From a bacterium (GTDB taxonomy: Bacteria > Campylobacterota > Campylobacteria > Campylobacterales > Sulfurovaceae), in contig JAHJJU010000060.1 of the NCBI GenBank assembly GCA_018822805.1, positions 1 to 61,800 on the forward strand: 61,800 bases of DNA, given 5' to 3'. The notes below the pieces were generated by a model. The model saw only the letters and a program-made list of their open reading frames with translations. It ran no database searches and was not told where the DNA came from. The position numbers and the translations under genes were made by a program. This document shows positions 46,698 to 54,604 of the stretch, in pieces. Each line of letters starts with the position of its first letter. Position 1 is the first letter of the stretch.

Positions 46698-49072
46698 TAA
46701 CAGCACCATTTAATTTTGTACCGTTGAGTGAAAAGGTTTTTTTCCCTGATTGGGCTGAGCAGGTTAGTCATGATATTCCTTTTGAAGATAGCCAAAGTGG
46801 GGTGATCAATATTACTATTACGGCTAAATCTCCTATTTTTATACGGAATCATTCAAGTGATAAAAATAACCCATCAACAGAATTTTGTAACTATAATGGA
46901 GAGTATTATATTCCCAGTTCATCTGTTAAGGGGATGGTTCGTAATGTTTTAGAGATTATGAGTTTTTCTAAGATGAGGCAGTTTGATAATGATACTTATG
47001 CTGTAAGGGATTTATCAAGTGCTAAAAACTTTTATATGACACAGATGAACCTGATTGATGAGCCATTTACTCAGTGTGGATGGCTTAAAAAAGATGGAGA
47101 GTGTTATATTATTGAAGATTGTGGTATACCAGGAAGAATCCATCATAATGAGATAGATAGAGCTTTGGGAGTTGATTTTGCTTCAAAGTTTCATAGGGAG
47201 GGGTTTGAAAAAACATCAGAGTATAAATATAATCTAGTAGATGGAAACATTCATACTATTAGTGTTGGAGATATGTATCGTTCTGCTAAAAATTTAAAAT
47301 ATGATAAACGAGAGTTTTTCAAGTTTAATAGCAGTGGAAGAAAGAGAGCTTCGTTAGTTCTTACAGGGCAACCAACTCCAAGAAAAAATACAGGTAAAAT
47401 GGGAGATGGAAAGGGGTTTGAGTTTCTATTTTTTGATGTAAAATCCAAATTAGAAGTAGATAAAAAAGTATTTGAAAATTTTAAATTTGCCTATTTTGAT
47501 GGTAGAGATACAGAACCAAAAGAGTCACCTGATTGGAAATACTGGAAAGAGAAGCTTTATAGTGGTGAAAAAGTGCCTGTATTTTTCCAAAAGAGTGGTA
47601 AAAATATTTTACATTTTGGATTATCGTATCTCTATAAACTACCATACAAACATAGCGTAAAAGATGGAATAGATAGTATACATTTTGATGATAGAGCAGA
47701 CTTGGCTCAAACTATTTTTGGATATATCAATGAAAAGAAAAAAGAGGCTTTAAAAGGAAGAGTACAGTTTAGTCATTTTAAGGCTATAGAAAATGCTGAG
47801 CCTCTACAACAAAGAACAGAGATATTAGGGACACCAAGGGCATCATATTATCCGATATATGTCAGACAATATAATACAAATTTTAAAACATTTATGGATG
47901 GTAGTTTTGATATAGCTGGGTGGAAACGATACCCAATTCACAGAGGAAACACGACAACACAAACAGAAGATACAGGTAATGAAAATGTAGGAACAACTTT
48001 CACACCATTAAGCGATGGAGTAGTGTTTCAAGGAAAACTTCGTTATCACAATCTAAAAAAAGCAGAGTTAGGAGCGATTCTTTCAGCACTTACATTTCAT
48101 AATACCTCAAATACATACCATACTATTGGTATGGCTAAACCATTGGGCTATGGTAAGATAGAAGTTAAATTAAAAGGGATTGATGATATTACTTCATATA
48201 TAAAAGAGTTTGAACTATATATAACTGAACAGATTTTAGATTGGCAAGATAGTGTTCAGTTAAAAGAGCTTTTATCTATGGCAACAGAACAAAATAATAG
48301 TGGAAACTCTAAACTAAAATATATGAAGTTAGAGGAATTTTCTAATAATAAATCAAAAACTAAAGATTATCTTCGATGTTATACAGAACTAAATGGCATT
48401 AATACCATAAATATTAACACGCTTATAAGTCAAGAAGAGAAAAAAGAGCTAGAGATAAAAAATAGAGAGTTTCTAAAAAAACAAGAAGAGTATAAAGAAG
48501 TAAGAAAAAAGCAAAAAGAGCATGATGATGAGTATAGGGTAGTACTAAGAACTGATAATATTGCTTTGATAGAATCTTTTATATCTAAATATGATGGATA
48601 TTCAGAATATATAGAAAAGGCTAAAAAACTTATAGATGATATAAATGATAAAGCACAAAAAACCAAAGCTCAAAAAGTTCAAAAAGAAGCCGATGATAAG
48701 TGGGAAAAAATCCATCACCCAAGTAATAAGAACTATCTAAAAGATGCATTGAATAGATTTATAGAAGACTATCCAAACTCATCAAAAATTTCTGAAGCCA
48801 AAAAAGAGTTAGTAGATATGAATGCTTCTAAACCAAAAGCTACTAATCAAAAATTAGATTTTTCTCAAGTTGATGATGGGAAAAGCATAGAGAGAGTGAT
48901 AACGTCTGTTCAGAATCCGAGTGATGAGGACAAGGATTTACTTGAAGAGGTGATAAAAAAGGTATACCCTAATCTAAATGCTAAAAAGAAAAAACAGTTT
49001 ATAAGAAGTAGTAAATTGATGACTAAATGGTTGGGGCAGGACAGGTTTGAAAAAATTATAAATGGAACTTAA
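46694..49072 (+). CDS. Large TIGR03986-type RAMP protein with helical C-terminal extension
   Basis: 792 residues. The N terminus PFNFVPLSEKVFFPDWAE...SHDIPF and ITAKSPIFIRNH match what I know of TIGR03986 RAMP proteins of type III-D (Cas7 with insertion). Further RAMP marks are YIPSSSVKGMVRNVLEIM and TIGMAKPLGYGKIEVKL (about 480-500). After about residue 576 it changes to a charged coiled coil and two TPR-like helical units (about 608-650 and 665-712). These share the pattern ...FIxxYxxSxxIxxAKKxLxD. A short helical end follows. The extension may dock other proteins. It is the last gene of the tightly overlapping interference operon. Confidence 0.8.
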   Translation: MITAPFNFVPLSEKVFFPDWAEQVSHDIPFEDSQSGVINITITAKSPIFIRNHSSDKNNPSTEFCNYNGEYYIPSSSVKGMVRNVLEIMSFSKMRQFDNDTYAVRDLSSAKNFYMTQMNLIDEPFTQCGWLKKDGECYIIEDCGIPGRIHHNEIDRALGVDFASKFHREGFEKTSEYKYNLVDGNIHTISVGDMYRSAKNLKYDKREFFKFNSSGRKRASLVLTGQPTPRKNTGKMGDGKGFEFLFFDVKSKLEVDKKVFENFKFAYFDGRDTEPKESPDWKYWKEKLYSGEKVPVFFQKSGKNILHFGLSYLYKLPYKHSVKDGIDSIHFDDRADLAQTIFGYINEKKKEALKGRVQFSHFKAIENAEPLQQRTEILGTPRASYYPIYVRQYNTNFKTFMDGSFDIAGWKRYPIHRGNTTTQTEDTGNENVGTTFTPLSDGVVFQGKLRYHNLKKAELGAILSALTFHNTSNTYHTIGMAKPLGYGKIEVKLKGIDDITSYIKEFELYITEQILDWQDSVQLKELLSMATEQNNSGNSKLKYMKLEEFSNNKSKTKDYLRCYTELNGINTININTLISQEEKKELEIKNREFLKKQEEYKEVRKKQKEHDDEYRVVLRTDNIALIESFISKYDGYSEYIEKAKKLIDDINDKAQKTKAQKVQKEADDKWEKIHHPSNKNYLKDALNRFIEDYPNSSKISEAKKELVDMNASKPKATNQKLDFSQVDDGKSIERVITSVQNPSDEDKDLLEEVIKKVYPNLNAKKKKQFIRSSKLMTKWLGQDRFEKIINGT

Positions 49073-49156
49073 GTTAAAACCATGACAATCTGACATATTT
49101 TAAACATAAATTCACAAAACAAGTTAAAATAACCCATACCAAAATATGGAGCAAAT

Positions 49157-49582
49157 ATGAAAGAGTTAAAAACAACCAACCATCTTTTTAAGAGTATCAA
49201 AGAGCTGATAGAAGAGACCAGAGCCAAGGTCGCTGTTACTGTCAATAGCTCTTTGACTTTGATGTATTGGCATATTGGGAAGCAGATAGATGAAGAGATA
49301 CTCAGAAGTGAACGGGCTGAGTATGGGAAAGATATTATTCCTCAGTTATCAAAACAGTTAGTTACGGAGTTTGGTGCTGGATATTCAAAAAGAAACTTGG
49401 CAAATATGGTTAAATTTGCACAGGTTTTTCCAAACATTGAAATTTTGCAGACAGTGTGTGCAAAATTGAGTTGGTTTCATTTATACATAGAAGATGACCA
49501 AAGAGAGATATCTAAGTTAATTTCAACAGATACTACTTTAATGCCGATGATTTATAGTATAAAAGTGGGAGACAAACAATGA
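49157..49582 (+). CDS. Truncated YhcG/DUF1016-family protein
   Basis: 141 residues matching only the N-terminal DUF1016 domain of YhcG-type nucleases: SSLTLMYWHIGKQIDEEIL, YGKDIIPQLSKQLVTEFGAGYSKRNLANMVKFAQVFP and LSWFH. The C-terminal PD-(D/E)xK nuclease domain, usually another 200 residues, is missing, and the last 30 residues look unrelated. It is therefore probably a remnant. It overlaps the membrane CARF gene by 4 bp (ATGA), so it may still serve as a translated leader. Confidence 0.65.
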   Translation: MKELKTTNHLFKSIKELIEETRAKVAVTVNSSLTLMYWHIGKQIDEEILRSERAEYGKDIIPQLSKQLVTEFGAGYSKRNLANMVKFAQVFPNIEILQTVCAKLSWFHLYIEDDQREISKLISTDTTLMPMIYSIKVGDKQ

Positions 49583-50256
49583 AAATAAAAAAAGACCTAC
49601 TTGGAGCCATAGGCTTAAACGAATACGCTCCCATAAAATCACTCTTTGTGGTGGTGATATTTTTGGCAGCCATTGGGATTTTTGCTGATGGTATTGTAGA
49701 TATTATCGAGACGCAGAGTTTTGGTAAGCTCTTTATATCAATAGGGATGTTTTTGGTGGTTTATGTGATGTATCTCTATTTAGGTAGACAGGAGTTAAAG
49801 ATTGTCAAAGAGCTTTCGACCAATAAAGAGGTGATGATACTCGTCACTCCCTCCAATGTTGATCATTTACGTAAGATTATTGGTAAACATAAATTGCACA
49901 CCATACATATTTTGAAAGAGAAGAGGTTTCCTCGTGATGAAGTCTATAGTGAGATAAAAGCGTTTTTGAAAAGCAGAGAGATTGAACTCAAAGAGTATAT
50001 CTTGACCAGTCTGGAGAATCCTAGGGAGATACACTATAAGTTTAGAGAGATTTTGGCTCATACCGATGAAACCAAAGAGATAACACTCAACATCTCTACA
50101 GGTAAAGCTTCGACTTCAATTATACTCTTTGAGTTGGCAAAGTTTGAAAACATCGGGGTGGAGTATCTCTCTTCGGCGTATGATGAGACCAACCAGCCCA
50201 TAGAAGGGAGTGAGCAGAACTACAATATTGACTTTTATAAGGAGTTTTCACGATGA
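49579..50256 (+). CDS. Membrane-anchored CARF-like protein (Cam1-like candidate)
   Basis: 225 residues. Two transmembrane helices lie near the N terminus (about 19-40, SLFVVVIFLAAIGIFADGIV; about 50-68, LFISIGMFLVVYVMYLYLG). A soluble Rossmann-like domain follows: VMILVTPSNVDHLRKIIGK at its first strand and ITLNISTGKASTSIILFEL near the end, like the ligand-binding NxTGGTKxM loop of CARF proteins. Type III loci can encode membrane CARF effectors such as Cam1 that respond to cyclic oligoadenylate. This protein has that build, beside a GGDD-bearing Cas10. The following gene, now a remnant CARF-HEPN nuclease, was coupled to it by a 4-bp overlap. The exact family is not proven. Confidence 0.65.
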   Translation: MKIKKDLLGAIGLNEYAPIKSLFVVVIFLAAIGIFADGIVDIIETQSFGKLFISIGMFLVVYVMYLYLGRQELKIVKELSTNKEVMILVTPSNVDHLRKIIGKHKLHTIHILKEKRFPRDEVYSEIKAFLKSREIELKEYILTSLENPREIHYKFREILAHTDETKEITLNISTGKASTSIILFELAKFENIGVEYLSSAYDETNQPIEGSEQNYNIDFYKEFSR

Positions 50257-50780
50257 TTGTAAGTATCTTAGGGACATCAGAGGCATTTTTTAACCCTGTA
50301 AACTGTAGTCCAAAACGAGACGAAAAGGGAAAGGTTCAGTACAAAGAGTAGACTTACATCTTTTTGGATGAGTATATAGAGATTACTCAGATTTTACTTT
50401 TGCTTATAGGTTTTATACGCATGCTCAACTTTATACTTGTAAAAAGTATGAAGCTTCTCAACAGCCAAATCTTTGAAGAGTTTTCCGAGTCACTGCTCTC
50501 CAATGACATCAAAGTGGTAGAGAAAAACTATGCTTTTCTAAAAAATGAGTTGGCTGGAATACAAGCCAATGAGGAGCTAAAACATATCTCTAACTTGATT
50601 GGCAAAGTAGAAGAGGAGTTTAAACACGTCAACAGGCTCTACAATCGACTAAGAAAACGCAGAAATGCTTTGGCTCACATTAACCAAAAAAAGAATTTTG
50701 TCGATATAAAAGAGGATTTGCAGAAGCTTATTGTAGAGGTTGAAGAGCTTTTTAACCAAGGGGTTTTGAGTCGTATCGTA
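50253..50780 (+). pseudogene. Degraded CARF-HEPN (Csx1-type) nuclease gene
   Basis: ATG at 50253 opens MIVSILGTSEAFFNPVN, a typical CARF N terminus, but TAG at 50349 stops it after 32 codons. The same frame then continues (TYIFLDEYIEITQ...) through a helical part to a HEPN motif RKRRNALAH (Rx4H) near 50660-50690. The distance from N terminus to HEPN is far too short for a whole CARF domain, so an internal deletion is likely besides the nonsense codon. The 3' end runs into a dispersed composite repeat at 50781. An intact paralogue-like gene lies at 52088. Confidence 0.7.
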
Positions 50781-50918
50781 ATTTTATACACAATAAACAT
50801 TAATTTTATGCGAACAAAGGGCAGAGACATGGCTCTGCCCCTACGGGGTTCAATAGGTTGTAGAGATTTTTTAACCTATGCGACTTGTAGGGGTCAAGCC
50901 GTGTCTTGACCCGATGCC
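50781..50918 (+). repeat. Composite REP-like dispersed element, copy 1
   Basis: About 135 bp. It has an AT-rich left part (ATTTTATACACAA...), a reversed unit GGGCAGAG/CTCTGCCC + CTACG (50819-50845), a central hairpin ATAGGTT/AACCTAT (50853, 50873), and a right unit GTAG + GGGTCAAG/CTTGACCC (50887-50912). A second copy with about five differences lies at 61664 in the same orientation. The two copies bracket the accessory genes, the adaptation genes and the CRISPR array. Confidence 0.8.
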
Positions 50919-51001
50919 CAATATGCCAATGAATTTGAATGTTTGAAATTTGTATTTTGATGCCAACATTGATAAAGACAAAATATTAATTTTATGATAA
51001 T

Positions 51002-51033
51002 GGACAGCTCTTGTCTTTTCTTATCATTATACT
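51002..51033 (+). promoter_or_regulatory. Shared CRISPR-island promoter, copy 1 (HD gene)
   Basis: GGACAGCTCTTGTCT, then 11 bases, then TATACT. It has the same dyad (GACA-N5-TGTC) and the same spacing as three other promoters in the island. The HD gene starts 22 bases after the -10. Confidence 0.75.
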
Positions 51034-51055
51034 TATTGAAAAATAGGTAATAATA

Positions 51056-51604
51056 ATGGTTCAACTTTTACATTGGTTTCAAACTACTTACCCCGAATAT
51101 AAAAAAGCTCTTTTGGAGTGCCATCATAATTTTGACGATACCGATACAAATCCTTATCATGTTGAGGGTGATTGTTGGTCTCATACCATGTTGGTGTGTA
51201 AAATAGCCGAGCTTAAAGGTTACGATAGGGTGGTGCAGGTTTCAGCACTTTTGCATGACCTTGGCAAACCACAATCTCGGAAAATTAATGTTCAAAACAA
51301 TCATGTTCAGTTTTTTGGTCACGAAGAGCTTTCTGCTACGTTGGCAAAACCTTTGGTGGCGGATTTGGTGAGCAGAGAGATGCTTACAGAAGAAGAGTCA
51401 ATAGAGGTTTTAGAGCTTATATCTTTACACGCTTATCTCTATAAAGAAACCGATTCTGAAAAAATCTATAAAAAATTCCAAGAGAAGCCAGAGTTTTTAA
51501 AACACTTAGCCCAGTTGTCTTACTGTGATGATTTTGGAAGGTTTTCTGAAAGTATGGGGAAAAATGGCTTTGTTAAAAATTACATGGCTCAATGTTCAAG
51601 CTAA
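51056..51604 (+). CDS. HD-domain phosphohydrolase
   Basis: 182 residues with a complete HD signature: NPYHVEGDCWSHTMLV (first His), VSALLHDLGKPQ (HD) and QFFGHEELSA, then LISLHAYLY. The layout is like the HD domain of tRNA nucleotidyltransferases and related stand-alone phosphohydrolases. Cas10 here lacks its own HD nuclease domain, so this protein may supply a hydrolase in trans, or it may degrade a nucleotide signal. Its promoter carries the island's shared dyad motif, which ties it to the CRISPR genes. It stands alone as a transcription unit. Confidence 0.82.
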   Translation: MVQLLHWFQTTYPEYKKALLECHHNFDDTDTNPYHVEGDCWSHTMLVCKIAELKGYDRVVQVSALLHDLGKPQSRKINVQNNHVQFFGHEELSATLAKPLVADLVSREMLTEEESIEVLELISLHAYLYKETDSEKIYKKFQEKPEFLKHLAQLSYCDDFGRFSESMGKNGFVKNYMAQCSS

Positions 51605-51626
51605 AAGTCTTTTTTAGTGGCTAACC

Positions 51627-51658
51627 AGACAGGTTTTGTCCCAATAAAAGAGTATACT
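51627..51658 (+). promoter_or_regulatory. Shared CRISPR-island promoter, copy 2 (csx20-csx1-WYL)
   Basis: AGACAGGTTTTGTCC, 11 bases, TATACT. It drives the csx20-like gene and, by close spacing, csx1 and the WYL regulator downstream. If the WYL protein binds the dyad, this is autoregulation. Confidence 0.75.
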
Positions 51659-51690
51659 TTTCCCATAAATAATAAAGGATTTTAATAACC

Positions 51691-52071
51691 ATGAAAAAGC
51701 TATTTTTACTTTTTTCTCATACCTTAACCGCAATCCAATTGGAAGATGCAAAAGATACTTTAGGGGTCGAAACGTTTGTGGAACTCCCCAAAGGGTTACA
51801 AGAACTTTGGTCGAATGTTCCTGCCGAGCTTGAATGTTTGTCGGACTATTTACAGCCTATTCGTGACTACATGATCGAGCATATTGAGGTAGACGATGTG
51901 GCACTGGTGCAAGGAGATTTTGGGGCAACGTGTTCCATGGCTTCATTTGTAAAGTCATTGGGTGGAGTGGCTGTTTACGCAACCACCAAACGCAATGTAG
52001 AAGAGATACAAGATGGAGATACAATTGTAAAACGCTCTGTATTTCAGCACGTAATTTTTAGACAATATTAG
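51691..52071 (+). CDS. csx20: Csx20-like protein (candidate ring nuclease)
   Basis: 126 residues. Recognised by eye as Csx20: MKKLFLLFSHTLTAIQLEDAK at the start, VELPKGLQELWSNVP, VALVQGDFGATCSMASFV, VYATTKRNVEEI and the end VFQHVIFRQY. Csx20 occurs in type III loci and has been reported with Csx15/Csx16 as a group of CARF-related proteins that degrade cyclic oligoadenylates. A ring nuclease beside a CARF-HEPN effector would switch the response off. It is the first gene of an operon with csx1 and the WYL gene. Confidence 0.75.
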   Translation: MKKLFLLFSHTLTAIQLEDAKDTLGVETFVELPKGLQELWSNVPAELECLSDYLQPIRDYMIEHIEVDDVALVQGDFGATCSMASFVKSLGGVAVYATTKRNVEEIQDGDTIVKRSVFQHVIFRQY

Positions 52072-52087
52072 GGAATGGGGGGAATAG

Positions 52088-53443
52088 ATGAAAAGAGCAG
52101 TTATTACGATTTTAGGAACAATAGGTGTACCAAGAGAGGGACAAGAGAAAGCAGAGTATTTTTTATCTGATAGCTTAAAAGAGGACTTCTCTGTAAAAAG
52201 AGATAGATACACCAATATGTTACCTCTTTTAATTGATAATTTAAAAGATAGTTATGGAACAATTGAGTGTATCTATACCGAAGATGCTCAAAAGATTCAA
52301 TCTAAGGTTTTAGATTATGAACATTTAGATTTTAAGATAGAAGACAATGGGTTTTTTATTTCTAATATTGATGGTGAAGCTGAAGCTAAATATTCCTTTT
52401 TTTTAGAAAAATATAATAAAGTTATCGAGAAATATGATAGAGTTATTATAGATGTAAGTCACGGTTTTAGACATTTACCAATTTTAGCAACTGTCGATAT
52501 GATTATGCAAAATATTAAAGACCCTAAAAAAATAGAGTATATTTTCTTTGCTAAAGAGATAGAGAAGTTTTCTAAGTATGAAGTTGTAGATTTAAAAGAG
52601 TATTTAGAGTTGGCAAATTTATCATTTATGCTCTCTAGTTTCAATCAAAATTATACAGTTTCATCTAATATTCGCTTTAAAAATCAACTTTATAAAAAAA
52701 TAGCTAAAGAGTTAAGTGATTTTTCTCATCATTTTTTGTCAAACTCTTTAAAGCCATTAATCGAAGGTAGTTTAATATCAGATATTATTGATAATTTAGA
52801 AAAGCTTCAAAAAGATAAGGCAGTTGAAAATTTTAAACATTATATTGAAGATATTATTTTGCATTTAGAAGATATACGACAGTTAAAATATGCTTCAGAG
52901 TGGCAAAAACTTTATGAAATTTCAAAAATTATGGATACACGAGGTTATCAGCTCAATGCCATTACATTGCTTTTTGAGTCTGTTGGTTTTTACTGTTTAG
53001 AGTCACTTTCTAATATAGATATGGTTGATAAAAGAACCAAAGAGTATTATGGATTTATAGCACAAAAAAGAAAACCTGAAAATATATATTCTACGTATAC
53101 AATGACAAACCAAATAAGAACTTTGGTCAAAATTCAAAATAGATTTCATGTGAGTGATGAACGTCTTTTTATTGCCAATGATAAAGTGAAAAACACTATT
53201 ATAGAGTATTTAGATGATGTCAGTCATATACATAAGTTTGAAAAGTTTATACAAGACTTAGAGGCATTAAGAAACAATCTAGCTCATGGCAATAGTAGTA
53301 ACAGTATAGGAAACGTAAAACAGTCTTATCAAAGTCATTTGAGTCGATTTAAGGATTTATGTATCGATAAAGATATTTTTTCAACAGCAAAACTCTTTGA
53401 TAAAAAAAGTACGGTAGATAGGTTAAATAACAAATGGCAATAA
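52088..53443 (+). CDS. csx1: Csx1-family CARF-HEPN ribonuclease (DxTHG type)
   Basis: 451 residues. The N-terminal CARF domain begins AVITILGTIGVP and carries RVIIDVSHGFRHLPILATVDM (about 119-139), the DxTHG motif with Ser for Thr. A helical region leads to a C-terminal HEPN domain with the catalytic Rx4H motif RNNLAHGN (R395, H400). Binding of cyclic oligoadenylate to CARF should activate HEPN to cut RNA. All key residues are present, in contrast to the degraded relative at 50253. It follows csx20 by 16 bases and overlaps the WYL gene by 10 bp. Confidence 0.87.
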   Translation: MKRAVITILGTIGVPREGQEKAEYFLSDSLKEDFSVKRDRYTNMLPLLIDNLKDSYGTIECIYTEDAQKIQSKVLDYEHLDFKIEDNGFFISNIDGEAEAKYSFFLEKYNKVIEKYDRVIIDVSHGFRHLPILATVDMIMQNIKDPKKIEYIFFAKEIEKFSKYEVVDLKEYLELANLSFMLSSFNQNYTVSSNIRFKNQLYKKIAKELSDFSHHFLSNSLKPLIEGSLISDIIDNLEKLQKDKAVENFKHYIEDIILHLEDIRQLKYASEWQKLYEISKIMDTRGYQLNAITLLFESVGFYCLESLSNIDMVDKRTKEYYGFIAQKRKPENIYSTYTMTNQIRTLVKIQNRFHVSDERLFIANDKVKNTIIEYLDDVSHIHKFEKFIQDLEALRNNLAHGNSSNSIGNVKQSYQSHLSRFKDLCIDKDIFSTAKLFDKKSTVDRLNNKWQ

Positions 53444-54393
53444 ACAAAAAAACAAACGCACTCTTCAAGTTAATGGAACGTTTCCTTGTTCAAAAAGAGA
53501 TAAATTCTCAGGATAAGGATATTTTACAAGAATTTGCGTGTGATAAAAAGACATTGGAGCGATATCTTAAAGATATAGAGTCGCTTTATGACCATATTAT
53601 TACCATTAAAAGAGGGAAACAAAATGTTTGGAAACTGATTTCTATTTCTGATATTTTTAATGAGTTTATTAAAAATAGTGAAAACATTTCACAACTCTTT
53701 TTAATGGCACAAGAGTTTGACCCTGAGATATTTAAAGAGTTGGAAAAGGGGACACTTTCTAAGATAGCCAAAAATGATGAGCATATTTTTTTGTTTAAAA
53801 ATTCCATTATGGAAGAGCTACAGAGTGAACACGCTAAAGAGATATTTAAAAAATTAAAATTAGCCATTCGTAACTCTGAGTATCGAGATATTGTTTACAC
53901 TTATGACTCAACAACGGTGTATAAAAATGCAAAATGTATTAAGTTGGTTTTTATGGACAATAACTGGTATTTGATTTTGATAGATGATACAAAAAAGTTG
54001 CTCTTTAGACGGTTGAGTTTTATTGCTGAGGTGAACTATGCCTCTAAAAGTACGTTTCATAGAAACGATATTCAACCCTATTTGGACTTTTTGGCAAGAG
54101 CTCAAAACAGCATGACACTTTATGATGTTGCACCCAAAGTAGCAACCATAAAAGCCACACCCAACATTGCCAAATATTTTGAAAAAGATATGAAAAAGTT
54201 TCTTCTCTCTCAAACCTTTTTAGAAACCTGTGACGATGGTGGGGTTTTGTTTACCATAAACTACACGCAAGAGTTAGAGATTTTCCCTTTTATACAAAAA
54301 TGGATGCCTGACTTGATAATTATTGAGCCATTAGAGCTTAAAGAATCGTATATTAAAAAATTAAATGCTACTTTAGAAAACCACCTCAACTAG
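53434..54393 (+). CDS. WYL-domain transcriptional regulator
   Basis: 319 residues. An N-terminal winged helix (DILQEFACDKKTLERYLKDIESLYDHI) is followed by a WYL domain (CIKLVFMDNNWYLILIDDTKKLLFRRLSFI), which senses nucleic acid or nucleotide ligands, and a C-terminal WCX-like part (FIQKWMPDLIIIEPLELKESY). WYL regulators are often found with CRISPR and other defence loci. It is cotranscribed with csx20 and csx1. It is the best candidate for binding the GACA-N5-TGTC dyads at four nearby promoters, one of which overlaps its stop codon and another of which drives its own operon. That link is inference. Confidence 0.85.
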   Translation: MAINKKTNALFKLMERFLVQKEINSQDKDILQEFACDKKTLERYLKDIESLYDHIITIKRGKQNVWKLISISDIFNEFIKNSENISQLFLMAQEFDPEIFKELEKGTLSKIAKNDEHIFLFKNSIMEELQSEHAKEIFKKLKLAIRNSEYRDIVYTYDSTTVYKNAKCIKLVFMDNNWYLILIDDTKKLLFRRLSFIAEVNYASKSTFHRNDIQPYLDFLARAQNSMTLYDVAPKVATIKATPNIAKYFEKDMKKFLLSQTFLETCDDGGVLFTINYTQELEIFPFIQKWMPDLIIIEPLELKESYIKKLNATLENHLN

Positions 54394-54423
54394 ACAGCTT
54401 TTGTCTGGTTAATTTCCTATAAT
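54392..54423 (+). promoter_or_regulatory. Shared CRISPR-island promoter, copy 3 (TM peptide-LRAT)
   Basis: AGACAGCTTTTGTCT, 11 bases, TATAAT. It begins within the stop codon of the WYL gene and lies 30 bases before the small membrane peptide. Confidence 0.75.
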
Positions 54424-54453
54424 ACTCCTATCAAACGATTTAAAGGAGATTCC

Positions 54454-54546
54454 ATGATACCCATTCCATTGTGTGTTCAGCTTATTACAGTTGTTGCTGT
54501 AGTTGTCGCTGGTAAGGAAGTTTTATCTGAGAAAGATAAAGCTTAA
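54454..54546 (+). CDS. 30-residue single-membrane-span peptide
   Basis: MIPIPLCVQLITVVAVVVAG followed by KEVLSEKDKA: one hydrophobic helix and a charged tail. AAAGGAG lies at the correct distance before the ATG, and a conserved promoter of the island is directly upstream, which argues it is real despite its size. It is followed by the LRAT-domain gene after 58 bases. It could be a membrane toxin-like peptide or a small partner of the LRAT protein; neither is shown by the sequence. Confidence 0.6.
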   Translation: MIPIPLCVQLITVVAVVVAGKEVLSEKDKA

Positions 54547-54604
54547 GTCCTCTGTGCCTCTTTTTGAGGTGAATTCTTTTTAAATTAAATTTAAGGACAA
54601 AATT

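Noticed and set aside
50364-50909. Stand-alone 181-residue gene downstream of the membrane CARF gene
   Set aside because: Its frame continues from the upstream CARF N terminus after an in-frame TAG and runs out through a dispersed repeat; it is better read as part of a pseudogene.
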